Source of the DNA: Marinobacterium_E sp035458585 | GTDB taxonomy: Bacteria; Pseudomonadota; Gammaproteobacteria; Pseudomonadales; Balneatricaceae | Direction of reading: 5' to 3' | NCBI GenBank assembly: GCA_035458585.1 | Contig: DATHZN010000101.1 | Location: 1-64,000, forward strand | Length of the DNA: 64,000 nt | Part shown: positions 33,818-42,199 of the stretch, in pieces | Layout: each line of letters begins with the position of its first letter | How positions within the stretch are numbered: the first letter of the stretch is position 1 | Made by a program: the position numbers and the translations under genes | Notes under the pieces: model-generated | The model's input: only the letters and a program-made list of their open reading frames with translations | Database searches by the model: none | What the model was told of the DNA's origin: nothing

Positions 33818-34696
33818 ATGCAGTCTGTATCATTCAACTGGGAAGACGCTCGCTATTTTCTGGCAGTGGCTCGTAGTGGCACCTTGGGCCGTGCGGCTGA
33901 GAGTCTCAATATCTCAACCATAACCCTGTCACGTCACCTCTCTTATCTGCAGCAGCGCACGGGCACGCCGCTTTTTACCCGTCATTCAAAAGGACTCAAG
34001 CTCACGGATGAGGGGGCGCGGCTGATGGAGTACCTCGAGCGCGCGGAGGCAGAGATTGAAGCGGCAGGGGAGATCTTCGGTTCTGACACTAACTCAGTCA
34101 GCGGTACCGTGCGTATCGCTGCGCCCGAGGGGTTTGCACTGCGAGTGCTGACACCTCACCTTGGACGTTTGCTGGAGGCTAATCCCGATCTGCGTGTGGA
34201 GGTTGTGCCGCAGTCGCGGGGTTTCTCGCTGTCACGCCGTGAGGCAGATATCGCAGTCATGGTGGGTAAGCCGAGTGAAGCTAAATTGGATTCTGTGCTC
34301 CTTGGTAGTTATAGCCTTGGGCTCTTCGCTTCTTGCGACTATCTCAAGCGCTACGGCACGCCCAGGTCCGTTGATGAGTTGGGACAACATAGACTCGTTG
34401 GATATGTTGAGGATCTGCTCTTCTCTGAGAAGCTCAACATCCCCAAAGCTGTCTACAGTGCGTGGCAGTCGCAAACAGCTATCTACTCACCTATAGGTCA
34501 GGTGGAAGCAGTCAAAGCGGGACTGGGTATAGGGATGCTGCATCGCTTCCTACTTACGCCCGCTGATCAACTTGTCCATCTGCTACCCGAGGCTGATCGT
34601 GAGCGCGAGTTCTACTTGGTATATCACCAGAGTACCGAGAAGATTCCACGCATCCGCGCAACTATTGAATTTCTCTCCAGCTTAAGCTTGGAATAG
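33818..34696 (+). CDS. LysR family transcriptional regulator
   Basis: A 292-residue regulator with an N-terminal winged helix (FNWEDARYFLAVARSGTLGRAAESLNIS, then TRHSKGLKLTDEG) and a C-terminal effector-binding domain. AAGGAG at 33806-33811 stands 6 bases before the ATG. It is divergent from mmsA. The gap contains inverted 7-base arms ACATCAT (33684-33690) and ATGATGT (33725-33731), a possible LysR footprint. Control of mmsA is likely by position; control of the following DUF1338 operon is also possible. Confidence 0.88.
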   Translation: MQSVSFNWEDARYFLAVARSGTLGRAAESLNISTITLSRHLSYLQQRTGTPLFTRHSKGLKLTDEGARLMEYLERAEAEIEAAGEIFGSDTNSVSGTVRIAAPEGFALRVLTPHLGRLLEANPDLRVEVVPQSRGFSLSRREADIAVMVGKPSEAKLDSVLLGSYSLGLFASCDYLKRYGTPRSVDELGQHRLVGYVEDLLFSEKLNIPKAVYSAWQSQTAIYSPIGQVEAVKAGLGIGMLHRFLLTPADQLVHLLPEADREREFYLVYHQSTEKIPRIRATIEFLSSLSLE

Positions 34697-34744
34697 CGTA
34701 TAACTGGGTCCTGTTGGTTAAAGTCTAAGGTTAGAGGTTGAGTA

Positions 34745-35539
34745 ATGGTTGAGCGTTTTTTCGCTGAGCTATGGGAGGATTACACCCAGCTAGCTCCGCA
34801 GGCACAGGTGATACATTCACTTTTCGCTCGGGATAATCCTCAGGTGATCAATGATCACGTTGCGTTTCGCACATTTGCCGATTCGCCGCTGGCTATGGTC
34901 AGGTTAGAGCCACTCATTCTGAATCTTGGGTATTCAGTGCAAGGGCAGTATCGCTTCGAGCAGAAAAAGCTCAGAGCCCGCAGCTATCAGCATCCAGATC
35001 CGCTAGTCCCTAAGATTTTTTTGTCTGAACTACTGGTGGATCAGTTGAGTGCACAAGCTCAGACGATCCTTAAGCCCTACATTGCCCAAATTAGTGAGAT
35101 GCAGCTTAATCGATCAATCTTTTACTCTGGACGCGCCTGGGCCATGCCCAGTTGGCGTGATTATCAGGCACTGATCGCGGAAAGTGAGTATGCCGCTTGG
35201 TTGATCGCTTTAGGGTTACGTGCCAACCACTTCACTATCAGCGTTAACCACCTGGATAGCTGTCAAACACTGGAGCAGGTTGTCTCAGCGGTCAGGGCAG
35301 CGGGTTTTAACGTCAACACCACTGGCGGCGAGATTAAGGGTTCAAAGCAAGTTTGTTTGCAGCAAGCATCAACTCTGGCGGATCAGCAAGTTTTTGAATT
35401 TGCAAGTGGAGATCAGCATCTCATTTCAACCTGCTTTTATGAATTTGCACTGCGATACCCGCAACCCGACGGTCAGCTGTTTCAGGGGTTCGTTGAGGGC
35501 AATGCGGACAAGATTTTTGACTCAACCAACAGCCGCTAA
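34745..35539 (+). CDS. DUF1338 family protein (VOC-type metalloenzyme fold)
   Basis: A 264-residue member of DUF1338, whose characterised relative HglS is an iron-dependent 2-oxoadipate dioxygenase/decarboxylase of lysine catabolism. The likely metal ligands are seen as the histidine in INDHVAFRTF (about residue 39), that in RANHFTISVN (about 162) and the glutamate in FYEFALRYPQ. The protein is much shorter than HglS, so activity on a different 2-oxo acid is possible. It heads a tight three-gene operon with panE-like and EamA genes. Confidence 0.78.
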   Translation: MVERFFAELWEDYTQLAPQAQVIHSLFARDNPQVINDHVAFRTFADSPLAMVRLEPLILNLGYSVQGQYRFEQKKLRARSYQHPDPLVPKIFLSELLVDQLSAQAQTILKPYIAQISEMQLNRSIFYSGRAWAMPSWRDYQALIAESEYAAWLIALGLRANHFTISVNHLDSCQTLEQVVSAVRAAGFNVNTTGGEIKGSKQVCLQQASTLADQQVFEFASGDQHLISTCFYEFALRYPQPDGQLFQGFVEGNADKIFDSTNSR

Positions 35540-35548
35540 GGCGCACTG

Positions 35549-36505
35549 ATGAATGATGTAATGATATTGGGCGCTGGCGCCGTTGGTTGTCTGGTGGGCG
35601 GTCATCTTGCCGCTCAGGGCTACAAAGTCGAGCTGGTAAATCGTTCGCCCGCTACCGCACAGGCCATTGCAGAGCGTGGTCTTATCATGGAATTAGATCG
35701 CGGCACCGAGCGGTTGCGTCCGGACGCTGCCCAATTGGACGAGGCTTCTCCCGCCCGATTCGTCATGTTGTGTACCAAAGCCTATCAAACTGACGCTGCA
35801 ATCCGAGCGGTGCGGCATCATCTTATTGAAGATTGCGTAATGGTGTCTCTGCAGAACGGTTTGGGTAATGCCGAGCACATAGCTCAAGTCACCGGTTTAC
35901 CGGTACTGCAGGGGGTAACAATGATACCTTCCACATTGGTTGCTCCCGCACACGTCCGCTCCCATGGCTCTCACACCAGTTGGCTGGGGCCTTTGGACCC
36001 AGATGATCAGGTCCAGAAGGATGCCTCTCAGCAGCTGACGCAGATGTTCAATCAGAGTGGGCTAGCCTGTGATTACGAAGTTAAGGTGCATACACGCATT
36101 TGGCATAAGGCCTGTTTCAATGTTGCGATGAACGCTGTGTGTGCTCTGACAGATGGACCACCGGGGTTGGTGTGTGACACCCCTGAGTTGATGGCACAGG
36201 CACACGCGCTTGCCGACGAGGCCCTAGCGGTCGCGCACGCGCACAGTGTTGGGGTTGATGCAGCAGCGCTACACGCGACGATCGACTTTGCGGTGCGCGA
36301 GCATCGGTTTCATCAACCATCAATGTTGCAGGACATGCGAGCTGATCGCGAGACCGAAATCGAGTCTCTTAACGGTTTCGTAGTAAAAGCAGCCCGACGC
36401 TTGGGTATAGCAGTACCGCGCAATGAATTGATTTACGCGCTAGTACAGGCACGTCAGTCTGCTGCCGGTTTTTGGAAGCAGCAATCTAAGTCTGAATTGA
36501 GATAG
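35549..36505 (+). CDS. 2-Dehydropantoate 2-reductase (ApbA/PanE family)
   Basis: An NADPH-dependent ketoacid reductase of 318 residues. The N-terminal Rossmann motif MILGAGAVGCLVGGHLA is followed by LVNRSPATAQ. The C-terminal helical domain holds the catalytic lysine region IWHKACFNVAMNAVCALT. The family includes pantothenate synthesis enzymes and many paralogues that reduce other 2-oxo acids. Here it starts 9 bases after the DUF1338 stop and 4 bases before the EamA gene. A dedicated role in that operon is at least as likely as pantothenate synthesis. Confidence 0.85.
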   Translation: MNDVMILGAGAVGCLVGGHLAAQGYKVELVNRSPATAQAIAERGLIMELDRGTERLRPDAAQLDEASPARFVMLCTKAYQTDAAIRAVRHHLIEDCVMVSLQNGLGNAEHIAQVTGLPVLQGVTMIPSTLVAPAHVRSHGSHTSWLGPLDPDDQVQKDASQQLTQMFNQSGLACDYEVKVHTRIWHKACFNVAMNAVCALTDGPPGLVCDTPELMAQAHALADEALAVAHAHSVGVDAAALHATIDFAVREHRFHQPSMLQDMRADRETEIESLNGFVVKAARRLGIAVPRNELIYALVQARQSAAGFWKQQSKSELR

Positions 36506-36509
36506 ATGT

Positions 36510-37454
36510 ATGAGTGAACAACGACTGCCGATCGATGCGCGCGCGTCTGGTTTAATGTTGGTGTTGTGTACCATCTGGGCACTGCAGCAGGTGCTACTCA
36601 AAGCGACCGCTGCTGATTTTTCCCCTATGTTGCAAACTGCGCTGCGCTGCGGTCTGGGTGCGGTGCTGGTAGCCATCTTTGTCTGGTTCAAACAGCCCCA
36701 GGGGTTCAGACACAGCGAACCTACACTGAGGCCGGGCCTGCTGGCGGGTTTTTTATTTGGCTCCGAGTTTCTATTGGCCGCGATCGCGATAGAGATGACT
36801 CATGTGGCTCACCTGATAGTTATGCTTTACACCGCACCGATTTTTGCAGCCATAGGCTTGGCAATATTCATACCCAGCGAGCGACTGGACCCTCTTCAGT
36901 GGGGCGGTATATTGCTGGCATTCGCCGGTATTGTAATCGCCTTTGGAGTGTCAGCCACAGATCAATCTGACCTTCCGAATATGCTGCTAGGTGATCTCCT
37001 AGCGCTCGCTGCAGGAGCTATTTGGGGGGCAACAACAGTCGTTGTGCGCAGCTCCACACTGACACGTGCGCCGGTCAGTCTCACACTGGTTTACCAATTA
37101 GTTGCCTGTTTTGTGATGTTGCTTATTTTTGCCGTGCTGACTGACGATTTGCGCTTTAATGGAACCCCTTTTGTTTTAAGCAGCCTCGCTTTTCAGGTCG
37201 TGGTGGTCTCATTCTTTAGCTACCTCACCTGGTTTTGGTTACTAAAAACCTATCTGGCATCGCGCCTGGGAGTGTTCTCCTTTCTGACGCCCATGCTCGG
37301 AGTGGTCCTCAGTGCTTGGCTGCTGGATGAACAGATCAGCTTGCGCTTCTTAATGGGAGCCGCCCTGGTCGTGGTCGGTATTACCCTTGTCAGTGCACAC
37401 GCCTACCTAGCCACCAAATTTGGGATGCGTTTTGGCCCTATTAAGGAGGTCTGA
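36510..37454 (+). CDS. EamA/DMT family membrane transporter
   Basis: A 314-residue inner-membrane protein with about ten membrane segments forming two EamA repeats (roughly residues 10-145 and 155-295). The segment LMLVLCTIWALQQVLLK begins repeat one, and LLGDLLALAAGAIWGATTVVVR begins repeat two. DMT carriers often export amino acids or small metabolites. The substrate is unknown. It ends the DUF1338-PanE-EamA operon and starts 4 bases after the reductase gene. Confidence 0.84.
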   Translation: MSEQRLPIDARASGLMLVLCTIWALQQVLLKATAADFSPMLQTALRCGLGAVLVAIFVWFKQPQGFRHSEPTLRPGLLAGFLFGSEFLLAAIAIEMTHVAHLIVMLYTAPIFAAIGLAIFIPSERLDPLQWGGILLAFAGIVIAFGVSATDQSDLPNMLLGDLLALAAGAIWGATTVVVRSSTLTRAPVSLTLVYQLVACFVMLLIFAVLTDDLRFNGTPFVLSSLAFQVVVVSFFSYLTWFWLLKTYLASRLGVFSFLTPMLGVVLSAWLLDEQISLRFLMGAALVVVGITLVSAHAYLATKFGMRFGPIKEV

Positions 37455-37513
37455 CTCTCGGTTTTTGTGTAGTATCGATCGGGTAGTCCAGCAGATTGTA
37501 AAAGTGGGTTGAT

Positions 37514-38122
37514 ATGCATTGGAAAGGTACAACACTTCTTTTGGTCAGTGTTCTGGTTACGTCGTGTGCAAAAAGCCCTCCCGCCAATGTTGACAATGCC
37601 TGTCGAATATTTGAAGAGAAACCTGACTGGTACGACGCCTCTAGGGATGTAGAGAAACGATATGGTCTGCCGGTGCAGGTACAGCTAGCAATCATGCGAC
37701 AAGAGTCGAGTTTCAAGCATGACGCTGCCCCGCCGAGGGATACGCTTCTGGGTATTCCGATGTGGTGGCGTGTTTCCAGTGCTTACGGTTATGCGCAGGT
37801 TAAGGACGGTACCTGGGACTGGTATAAAGACAAAACCGGACGTTGGTTTGCCAGTCGCGAGAACTATGCGGATGCAGTGGATTTTATGGGCTGGTACACT
37901 AGTATCTCTCAGCGGACGCTGGGAATCTCTAAATGGGATGCCTATAACCAATACCTTGCCTACCATGAGGGCCATGGCGGCTGGAAGCGCAAGACATATA
38001 ACGCTAAAAAATGGCTGATCGGTGTGGCTAAAAAAGTAGAGCGTAACGCGCAGACCTATGGGGCTCAGCTTCAAAATTGTAAGAACCGGTTAGGTTCTTC
38101 CTCTTGGTGGTGGCCGTTTTAA
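37514..38122 (+). CDS. Lipoprotein with lytic transglycosylase (SLT-like) domain
   Basis: A 202-residue exported lipoprotein. The N-terminus MHWKGTTLLLVSVLVTSC is a lipoprotein signal with the lipid-bearing cysteine C18. The catalytic glutamate is E64 in MRQESSF. YGYAQVKDGTW and the YLAYHEGHGG motif match the family, which cleaves peptidoglycan strands to 1,6-anhydro ends. Short conserved hypothetical relatives with this layout are common in proteobacteria. It stands as a single gene. Confidence 0.83.
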   Translation: MHWKGTTLLLVSVLVTSCAKSPPANVDNACRIFEEKPDWYDASRDVEKRYGLPVQVQLAIMRQESSFKHDAAPPRDTLLGIPMWWRVSSAYGYAQVKDGTWDWYKDKTGRWFASRENYADAVDFMGWYTSISQRTLGISKWDAYNQYLAYHEGHGGWKRKTYNAKKWLIGVAKKVERNAQTYGAQLQNCKNRLGSSSWWWPF

Positions 38123-38247
38123 ATCGGAAGTAAGTGGCCTTTAAATAGGTTATGCAGCTAGTCTGAAGTCTGTTGATCTGAGTATAACTAATCTGCGTTG
38201 ATAGGAGTCGTGAGAAAATTTATGTCTTGTAAAGAGTGGGCCTGCTT

Positions 38248-39261
38248 ATGAATTCAGATGCCTACCATAAAAGCAATTTTAGAGCGCAGTTCACGCTTCT
38301 TCTTGCTCTCTTAGGTCTCCTAGTCCTGTCCCCTTTTACGCTGTTTAATCTGTACTGGGGTGACTACGTTCTTACCCTTGCATCGGGCTTGCTGGTCGCA
38401 CTTTTTGTTGTTGCCGCCTGGCGTGTCAAATACAGCCCGCAAAGATATAAAAGTGTCGCCCTGGCGATCGCGCCGTCGATTACCGTTGTTGTTTTGTTCG
38501 CCTTTTATCGACAGGGCGCTGAGACAAGTTATTGGCTTTTTCCTTCAGTCATCGTTCTCTATTTAGTTCTTTCATTTCGGACTGCGGTGATACTCAATGT
38601 CGCTCTCTGCTTAGTAGCGATTTTGATAGCCACAGAAACCCTAACTACTGCTTACACCGCTCGTTTTATTGCCGGGTTAGTATCGGTATCAGTATTCGTT
38701 GCGAGTTTTGTCTATAAGATCGATCAGCAACAGTTACAGCTACTGCAGCTTGCACAAACCGACCCGTTAACGGGCTTGCTAAATCGAGCTCTCCTTATGG
38801 AAAAATTGAAGCATGCGGCTGCTTTGTATGCACGTTCCAACATAAAGGTTAGTCTGATCTGTCTAGATCTCGACCATTTCAAGCGCGTGAATGATCAGTT
38901 AGGGCACACAGGTGGTGACATCACACTCCAGCAGGTCGCAGAGGTTCTTCAAAAACGGGTGCGCTTGACTGATTTCGTATTCCGCATTGGCGGTGAAGAG
39001 TTTCTGCTTTTGCTCTTCAATGCTGATGAACTTCAGGCTCTGGAGATCGCAGACAGTCTGCGCCAGACGATAGAGAGTCACCCGAGTATTCCCACCACAG
39101 CCAGCTTTGGAGTGTGTGAACTACGCCCAGACTGGTCTATCGAGGAGTGGTTGAAAAGTGCGGATAAAAATCTTTACCAGTCCAAGAATACTGGCCGAAA
39201 TCGCGTGACTGGATCAAGCTCTGGTCTCAAGGTCTCGAACGATCAAGTAAGCGGTGCTTAA
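38248..39261 (+). CDS. Membrane-bound diguanylate cyclase
   Basis: A 337-residue GGDEF protein. Membrane helices fill about residues 12-155, followed by a short coiled segment rich in Q and L (residues 158-170) and the GGDEF domain. The active-site motif is GGEEF (248-252). The inhibitory I-site RLTD sits at 239-242, exactly 5 residues upstream, so product feedback is expected. TDPLTGLLNR and DLDHFKRVND are intact, so it should make c-di-GMP. ATG at 38248 is preferred to GTG at 38236. Confidence 0.88.
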   Translation: MNSDAYHKSNFRAQFTLLLALLGLLVLSPFTLFNLYWGDYVLTLASGLLVALFVVAAWRVKYSPQRYKSVALAIAPSITVVVLFAFYRQGAETSYWLFPSVIVLYLVLSFRTAVILNVALCLVAILIATETLTTAYTARFIAGLVSVSVFVASFVYKIDQQQLQLLQLAQTDPLTGLLNRALLMEKLKHAAALYARSNIKVSLICLDLDHFKRVNDQLGHTGGDITLQQVAEVLQKRVRLTDFVFRIGGEEFLLLLFNADELQALEIADSLRQTIESHPSIPTTASFGVCELRPDWSIEEWLKSADKNLYQSKNTGRNRVTGSSSGLKVSNDQVSGA

Positions 39262-39370
39262 GTAGACGCTCCAGCACCAGTACTGTTCGGGCTCCGTGTA
39301 AGTCTGCCCTTCAAATAGCGCGCATCCTTTGACGCAGAAAATAGAGGGAGGCGAACACGCTACATACATC

Positions 39371-39396
39371 AAAAGCCCAACCACCGCTGGTCGGGC
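39371..39396 (-). terminator. Terminator of the iolCDE operon
   Basis: Read on the minus strand, GCCCgACCA-loop-TGGTtGGGC (39375-39396) is followed by TTTT (39371-39374), a compact intrinsic terminator about 25 bases after the iolE stop. Confidence 0.82.
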
Positions 39397-39419
39397 GATC
39401 CTCAGCCGTTTCTCAGTAC

Positions 39420-40316
39420 TTACTGATTAATTGTAACCCCTGCATCGCTGCAGAATTTCGTAAGGTTTTTGAAGCCCAGTTTGGCGTAGGTCAGCGGGTG
39501 TGCGATTGCTGGGTCCTGTTCTGCTTCAACCACCAGCCAGCCTTCGTAGTTGCTCTCTTTTAAAACGGCAAAGATGCTTGGGTAGTCAACACAGCCGTCG
39601 CCAGGCACGGTGAAAGTGCCGTTGAGAACGGCCTGCAGGAAGCTCAGGTTACGGTTCTTCGCGTCGAGCATCACTGATTTACGAATATCTTTGCAGTGCA
39701 CGTGCTTGATGCGATCGGCGTAGCGCTTAGCAACTGCAACCGGGTCTCCACCCGCGAAGGTTAGGTGCCCGGAGTCTAGCAAAAGGCCCACATCAGGTGC
39801 GCCCTGCATCATACGATCGATGTCTGCCTCAGTCTCTATCACTGTGCCCATGTGATGGTGGTAAGCCATAGAGACGCCTTGATTCTCCAGGTAGAGAGCG
39901 ACTTCGTTGAGGCGTTCGAGGAATATCGGCCACTCAACCTGACTCATCTGTGGGCGGTTACGCACTGGGGTCTCCATATCGCCATGTACACAGCGGCTGG
40001 TTTCACAGAAAACCATCGCGGTTGCGCCCAGCGTTTTGAGCAGGTGCAGATGTGGCTGCATCGCCTCTATTTCGTCGTCAACGCTGCGCTCGAGCAGATA
40101 ACTTGAGTACCAACCAGATACCAGTGAGAGGCCGTGGCTTTCAAGGATGGGGCCAAGGATCTCAGGTGTGCGTGGGAACTTCTGGCCCAGTTCGAAACCT
40201 GCGTAGCCAGCCTCTTTACCTTCAGACAGACAGACTTCCAGTGGCGTACCTGCGCCGAGTGCTGGCATGTCATCGTTGGTCCATGTCAGTGGGTTAATAC
40301 CAATGCGTACGCTCAT
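39420..40316 (-). CDS. iolE: Myo-inosose-2 dehydratase
   Basis: Second step of inositol breakdown: dehydrates 2-keto-myo-inositol to the trione hydrate. The 298 residues form a xylose isomerase-like TIM barrel. GINPLTWTNDDMP, GFELGQKFPRT, MAYHHHMGTVIE, LLLDSGHLTFAGGDP, HVHCKDIR and EAEQDPA match the IolE family and include the metal-binding residues. It starts 2 bases after iolD and is the last gene of the iolC-iolD-iolE operon before a terminator. Confidence 0.95.
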   Translation of the reverse strand: MSVRIGINPLTWTNDDMPALGAGTPLEVCLSEGKEAGYAGFELGQKFPRTPEILGPILESHGLSLVSGWYSSYLLERSVDDEIEAMQPHLHLLKTLGATAMVFCETSRCVHGDMETPVRNRPQMSQVEWPIFLERLNEVALYLENQGVSMAYHHHMGTVIETEADIDRMMQGAPDVGLLLDSGHLTFAGGDPVAVAKRYADRIKHVHCKDIRKSVMLDAKNRNLSFLQAVLNGTFTVPGDGCVDYPSIFAVLKESNYEGWLVVEAEQDPAIAHPLTYAKLGFKNLTKFCSDAGVTINQ

Positions 40317-40318
40317 GT

Positions 40319-42175
40319 TTATAGGTTCTCCAACTGGCGTTTTTTCATTTCATCGTATTTGGCGCGTGCTTCCTGCACTTGGGTGCGGCCTGAAACTTCA
40401 GGAATCGCAACTTCCCACCAGCAGCCACCGGGTGAGGTGATCAGTGGGTCAGTGTCGATACTAATAATGTAAGTGACATCGGATGCTCGGGCACGGACCA
40501 GCGCCTCCTCAAGCTCTCGAATGGTGCTGACGGTTTCGCCCTTGGCTCCCATCGCCACTGCGTGGGCAGTGAAGTCGATTTTGGGTGCGGGCTTGCCACC
40601 GGCGGTGTAGCAATATTCGAGTAGGTTATTAAAGGGGGCGCCACCACAGTCCAACGTCTGCAGGCGATGGATACAGCCGTAACCGCGGTTATCCAGTACG
40701 ACAAGAATGAATTTTTGACCCAGCATCACAGAGGTAAAGATCTCTGAGTTCGCCATCATGTAGGAGCCATCGCCCACCATAACGTAAACCTCTGAGTCAG
40801 GCTTGGCCATCTTCACGCCGATACCGCCAGCCACTTCGTAACCCATGCACGAGTAGCCATACTCCATGTGGTAACCTTTGGCGTGTTCGGTACGCCAGAG
40901 TTTCTGTAGCTCGCCTGGCAGGCCGCCAGCAGCACACTCAACAATATCTTTGCTCATGTCAGATGAGCGCAGTACTGCACCGACAACTTCAGCGTCGGTT
41001 GGCAGATCGGAACCGCGGTCAGACATAGCTACGTCACAGGTGCGAATCCACGCCTGACGTTTAGCTTCGCCTTTGGAGATCCAGTCGCTATCGATGCTCC
41101 AACCATCGAGTGCTTCGGTCAGCTGCGTAAGTGTTAGCTTAGCGTCGCCAACCAGTGGCTGCGCTTTGTGTTTGATTGCGTCGAATGAGCCGACGTTGAT
41201 GCAGACCAGTTTGGCATCCTTGTGGAACAGTGCACGTGAGCCAGATGCGAAGTCGCCCAGACGTGTGCCCACGGCAATCACCAGATCGGTCTCAGCTGCC
41301 ATAGTATTAGCAGAGGTAGAGCCTGATACACCCAGAGTGCCTAGGTTCTGAGTGTGGTTCCAAGGCAGGGCGCCTTTGCCCGCTTGAGTCTCTGCAACAG
41401 GGATCTGGTATTTCGAAACAAACTGATCGAACTCGTTCAGAGCGCCCGAGTAGTGAATGCCACCACCGGCAATAACTACTGGCTTCTTCGACGTTTTTAT
41501 CAGATCGAGTGCGCGTGCCAGCTCGTTGGTATCTGGAGCCTGACGGCGCATGTAGTGAATCTTCTCGTCAAAGAAGCTCTTAGGGTAGTCAAACGCCATG
41601 GTCTGCACGTCCTGTGGGATAGCCAGACAAGCTGGGCCACAATCGATGGGGTCGGTCAGGACACGCATCACGTTTGGCAGTGCAGCCATCAGCTGCTCTG
41701 GACGGTGGATGCGGTCGAAGTAGCGGCTCACTGGCTTGAATGCATCGTTCGAGGTCAGAGTGTAGTCGTGTGGGTGCTCAACCTGCTGCAGCACTGGGTC
41801 GGGCTGGCGAGTAGAGAAGGTGTCACCCGGCAGGAACAACACGGGCAACCGGTTAACGTGCGCAACTGCTGAGGCGGTCACCATGTTCACTGAACCTGGT
41901 CCTGCGGACGCAGTCACTGCCATGAAGCGCTTGCGATCCATGGTTTTGGCGTAGGCGATAGCGGCATGCGCCATGGTCTGCTCATTCTGGCCACGGAAAG
42001 TTGGGAACTCAGCCTGCACAGGCTGCAAAGCCTCCCCAAGGCCGGCTACGTTGCCGTGACCAAAGATCGCCCAGCAACCCGCAAATATAGGCTGTTTCTC
42101 ACCATCGATCAGTGTTTTTTGGGCCATCAGGTAGCGCACCAGCGCCTGGGCCATTGTAAGACGTACTGTACTCAT
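40319..42175 (-). CDS. iolD: 3D-(3,5/4)-trihydroxycyclohexane-1,2-dione acylhydrolase
   Basis: Thiamine diphosphate enzyme that opens the inositol ring to 5-deoxy-glucuronate. It has 618 residues with three ThDP-fold domains. The N-terminal part has GCWAIFGHGNVAGLGEAL and TASAGPGSVNMVTA. The C-terminal ThDP/Mg motif is VGDGSYMMANSEI, ending in DNRGYGCI. Closely similar proteins are annotated IolD throughout proteobacteria. It lies between iolC and iolE on one transcript. A few long antisense frames within it are shadows. Confidence 0.95.
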   Translation of the reverse strand: MSTVRLTMAQALVRYLMAQKTLIDGEKQPIFAGCWAIFGHGNVAGLGEALQPVQAEFPTFRGQNEQTMAHAAIAYAKTMDRKRFMAVTASAGPGSVNMVTASAVAHVNRLPVLFLPGDTFSTRQPDPVLQQVEHPHDYTLTSNDAFKPVSRYFDRIHRPEQLMAALPNVMRVLTDPIDCGPACLAIPQDVQTMAFDYPKSFFDEKIHYMRRQAPDTNELARALDLIKTSKKPVVIAGGGIHYSGALNEFDQFVSKYQIPVAETQAGKGALPWNHTQNLGTLGVSGSTSANTMAAETDLVIAVGTRLGDFASGSRALFHKDAKLVCINVGSFDAIKHKAQPLVGDAKLTLTQLTEALDGWSIDSDWISKGEAKRQAWIRTCDVAMSDRGSDLPTDAEVVGAVLRSSDMSKDIVECAAGGLPGELQKLWRTEHAKGYHMEYGYSCMGYEVAGGIGVKMAKPDSEVYVMVGDGSYMMANSEIFTSVMLGQKFILVVLDNRGYGCIHRLQTLDCGGAPFNNLLEYCYTAGGKPAPKIDFTAHAVAMGAKGETVSTIRELEEALVRARASDVTYIISIDTDPLITSPGGCWWEVAIPEVSGRTQVQEARAKYDEMKKRQLENL

Positions 42176-42199
42176 CTATGTATCTCTCAGGTCTGGATC

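Noticed and set aside
41354..41872. 172-codon open frame antisense to iolD
   Set aside because: No family motif and complete overlap with the strongly supported iolD gene.
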